DNA of 15,158 nucleotides from Bacillota bacterium (GTDB taxonomy: Bacteria > Bacillota_C > Negativicutes > Sporomusales > Sporomusaceae): positions 1 to 15,158 of the forward strand of contig JAEZQV010000395.1 in the NCBI GenBank assembly GCA_023441125.1, read 5' to 3'. Below the pieces are notes generated by a model, which saw only the letters and a program-made list of their open reading frames with translations, was not told the DNA's origin and did not search any database. The stretch's first letter is position 1, and the number at the start of each line of letters is the position of its first letter. The position numbers and the translations under genes were made by a program. This document shows, piece by piece, positions 13,596 through 15,158 of the stretch.

Positions 13596-14714
13596 ATGCG
13601 CATGATTATATCCGGCGGGGGAACAGGTGGTCACATCTACCCCGCCATTACTATTGCGAGAGAAGTGGCCAAGTTGGCTCAGGATTGTGAAATATTATTT
13701 GTGGGCACTAAGCAAGGGCTGGAGGCCGACATTATTCCCAAAGAAGGATTTAATTTCACTACCATTGAAGTCAGAGGCTTAGAACGCAGGTTATCCTGGC
13801 AAAACATAAAAACGTTGGCCGGTACAGTGGGGAGCGTGTGGCATTCCGCTCGCATTATCAAAAATTTTAAACCGGAAGTGGTAATTGGCACCGGCGGCTA
13901 TGTCTGTGGTCCTGTGCTGCTGGCAGCAAGCCTGCTGAACATACCGACCCTGATTCAGGAACAGAATGTCATACCTGGTGTTACCAATAAAATATTGGCC
14001 CGCTTTGTCGATAAAATTGCGCTTGGCTACGAGGAAGCAGCGCACTATTTTACCAGCCGCAAACCCGGTCAAATCACCTTTACCGGTAACCCCATAAGGC
14101 CGGAAGTTATGTCGGCGACCCGGGGAGAAGGACAGACCGTATTGGGGCTTGATCCTAATAAGCTCACCCTGCTGGTAGTCGGCGGCAGCCGGGGCGCCCG
14201 GAGCATAAACACTGCCATGCTTGCGGTTTGCCGGCATTTTAGCAACAATCAGCGGATTCAAATATTGCATGTGACGGGGCAAACCGAGTATAATAGCATA
14301 GTTGGCAATATTAAACAATCAGGTATAGAGCTTTCCAGTACTGGCAATATTATCATCAAACCGTATTTGTATAATATGCCAATGGCTTTAGCGGCAACGG
14401 ATCTGGCAATTTTCCGGGCCGGCGCGGTAGGTTTGGCTGAGCTGACGGCCAGAGGCATTCCGGCGATACTTATTCCCTATCCGTATGCTGCGGAAAATCA
14501 CCAGGAATTTAATGCCAAGGCTCTGGAAAAACACGGCGCAGCGACAGTTATTGCCGATAAAGAATTAACAGGTGCTAAATTAATAGATACAATTGAAAAG
14601 TTTCTGGTTAGCCCGGAAATGCTTTCTTGTATGGCTACGAAGAGCAGAGAGTTGGGGCGTCCTAAGGCGGCAGAGGCAATTGCCCGGCTGGCGCTTACTC
14701 TGAAAAAGCCTTGA
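13596..14714 (+). CDS. murG: UDP-GlcNAc:lipid I N-acetylglucosamine transferase MurG
   Basis: MurG adds GlcNAc to lipid I, forming lipid II on the cytoplasmic membrane face. The 372-residue GT-B enzyme begins MRMIISGGGTGGHIYPA, the glycine-rich loop that defines the family. Further motifs are 'VIGTGGYVCGPVLLAA', 'IQEQNVIPGVTNK', a second glycine-rich 'VGGSRGARSIN' (about 195-205), 'HVTGQTEY' and the UDP-GlcNAc site 'FRAGAVGLAELTARGIPAIL...YPYAAENHQEFNA'. I place the start at ATG 13596, with GGGGG (13584-13588) 7 nt upstream. An in-frame ATG at 13575 overlaps the ftsW stop but adds seven atypical residues and has no ribosome site. Confidence 0.96.
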   Translation: MRMIISGGGTGGHIYPAITIAREVAKLAQDCEILFVGTKQGLEADIIPKEGFNFTTIEVRGLERRLSWQNIKTLAGTVGSVWHSARIIKNFKPEVVIGTGGYVCGPVLLAASLLNIPTLIQEQNVIPGVTNKILARFVDKIALGYEEAAHYFTSRKPGQITFTGNPIRPEVMSATRGEGQTVLGLDPNKLTLLVVGGSRGARSINTAMLAVCRHFSNNQRIQILHVTGQTEYNSIVGNIKQSGIELSSTGNIIIKPYLYNMPMALAATDLAIFRAGAVGLAELTARGIPAILIPYPYAAENHQEFNAKALEKHGAATVIADKELTGAKLIDTIEKFLVSPEMLSCMATKSRELGRPKAAEAIARLALTLKKP

Positions 14715-14851
14715 AGAATATCAGGTAACACTGGCTGTAGACAGTGCATACACTATGGTATGCCAAGATGGCGGCCAGATAGGCTAGGAGTAACTCTTTC
14801 TGCGAATGCGGACGTCGGAGGCGGGGTGCGCAAGAAAGGGGAGAAATACTA
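14715..14851 (+). promoter_or_regulatory. Structured 137-nt leader between murG and murC
   Basis: This is the longest gap within the dcw cluster. Two structural units can be drawn by hand. The first, 14731-14778, has an outer stem CTGGCTGT/GCGGCCAG (8 pairs, two G-U), a symmetric 7x7 internal loop and an inner perfect stem GCATAC/GTATGC with a 6-nt loop. The second, 14794-14840, is an 11-pair stem with one bulged A and one G-U pair, whose 3' arm includes the first G's of the murC Shine-Dalgarno AGGGGAG (14837-14843). A short competing hairpin, AGGAG/CTCTT (14786-14798), shares bases with its 5' arm. I recognise no known riboswitch, T-box or T-run terminator, and no convincing promoter. Function is inferred from position only. 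Confidence 0.45.
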
Positions 14852-15158
14852 TTGTTAACAGATATTAAAAAAATTCACTTTATAGGTATTGGCGGTTCGG
14901 GAATGAGTCCCATTGCAAAAGTACTGCTTGATATGGGGTATGCTGTTTCCGGTTCCGATGCCCAGAGATCTGCCGTTACTACCAAACTTGAGCAGGCTGG
15001 TGCGACGGTATACATCGGCCATCACTATGACAATCTCGGTGATGCGCAAGCGGTGGTGGTTTCTACTGCCATCCCGGAAACCAATCCGGAAGTAAAAGCT
15101 GCACAGGACAAGAAAATTCCTGTATATCACCGGGCCGACATACTTTCTTATTTGATGT
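14852..15158 (+). CDS. murC: UDP-MurNAc:L-alanine ligase MurC, N-terminal part (3' end outside window)
   Basis: MurC adds the first amino acid (L-Ala) to UDP-MurNAc. Only about 102 residues are in the window. They give the N-terminal UDP-binding Rossmann domain, with 'KKIHFIGIGGSGMSPIAKVL' (the GxGGxGMS motif), 'GYAVSGSD' and 'AVVVSTAIPETNPE', then 'PVYHRADIL'. The start is a TTG at 14852 with AGGGGAG (14837-14843) 8 nt upstream. The frame is open back to a TAG at 14780 but has no ATG or GTG on the way, so TTG is the only usual start. The ribosome site can pair with an upstream sequence (see the leader). Expected ATP-binding and ligase domains lie beyond the window end. Confidence 0.93.
   Translation, partial: MLTDIKKIHFIGIGGSGMSPIAKVLLDMGYAVSGSDAQRSAVTTKLEQAGATVYIGHHYDNLGDAQAVVVSTAIPETNPEVKAAQDKKIPVYHRADILSYLM

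Noticed and set aside
14715..14851. T-box or known riboswitch before murC
   Set aside because: No T-box core (AGGGTGGNACCGCG type), no terminator with T-run and no motif I recognise from common riboswitches.
1..15158. Mobile elements, CRISPR, tRNA or defence genes
   Set aside because: No transposase, repeat-spacer pattern or tRNA-like fold was seen; gene order is that of a standard chromosomal core cluster.

Overview
The window is the front part of a division and cell wall (dcw) cluster from a Firmicutes-type bacterium, preceded by the end of a ferrous-iron uptake locus and a small lgt operon. Pointers to the organism: the dcw order mraZ-rsmH-ftsL-PBP-murE-murF-mraY-murD-ftsW/spoVE-murG-murC, a SpoVD-like transpeptidase with two C-terminal PASTA domains, a MurE with the DNPR motif of meso-diaminopimelate ligases, a 'hybrid cluster-associated' redox-disulfide protein (common in anaerobes), strong AGGAGG ribosome sites and frequent GTG/TTG starts. 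An anaerobic spore-former, possibly of the Negativicutes (Sporomusa-like), fits best. The class is an inference; the phylum is better supported.

Layout. 1-883: 3' end of feoB, then feoA, on the plus strand. 886-1112: a small CxxC protein on the minus strand, facing feoA across a hairpin terminator. 1113-1296: an intergenic region with two overlapping, divergent sigma-70-type promoters. 1297-2927: lgt and a secreted polysaccharide deacetylase, ended by a strong terminator at 3006-3037. 3057-3084: three AAAGTGG boxes at exact 10-bp spacing, the MraZ operator, containing an extended -10 element. 3115-15158: eleven dcw genes, all plus strand, with gaps of 1 to 82 nt or short overlaps. The one exception is a 137-nt leader before murC, which is cut by the window end.

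How the genes work together. MurC, MurD, MurE and MurF build the UDP-MurNAc-pentapeptide, MraY and MurG turn it into lipid II, and the SEDS protein (FtsW/SpoVE) with the class B PBP polymerises and crosslinks it, with FtsL as a division scaffold. MraZ probably represses the operon, RsmH methylates 16S rRNA, Lgt lipidates prolipoproteins, and the deacetylase may trim an envelope polysaccharide.

The genes are well-known families. The less-explained signals are regulatory: a second pair of MraZ-like boxes overlapping the rsmH start codon, a hairpin that places the ftsL Shine-Dalgarno in its loop, and a structured murC leader whose 3' hairpin pairs with the murC Shine-Dalgarno. I saw no mobile element, CRISPR array, tRNA or rRNA.
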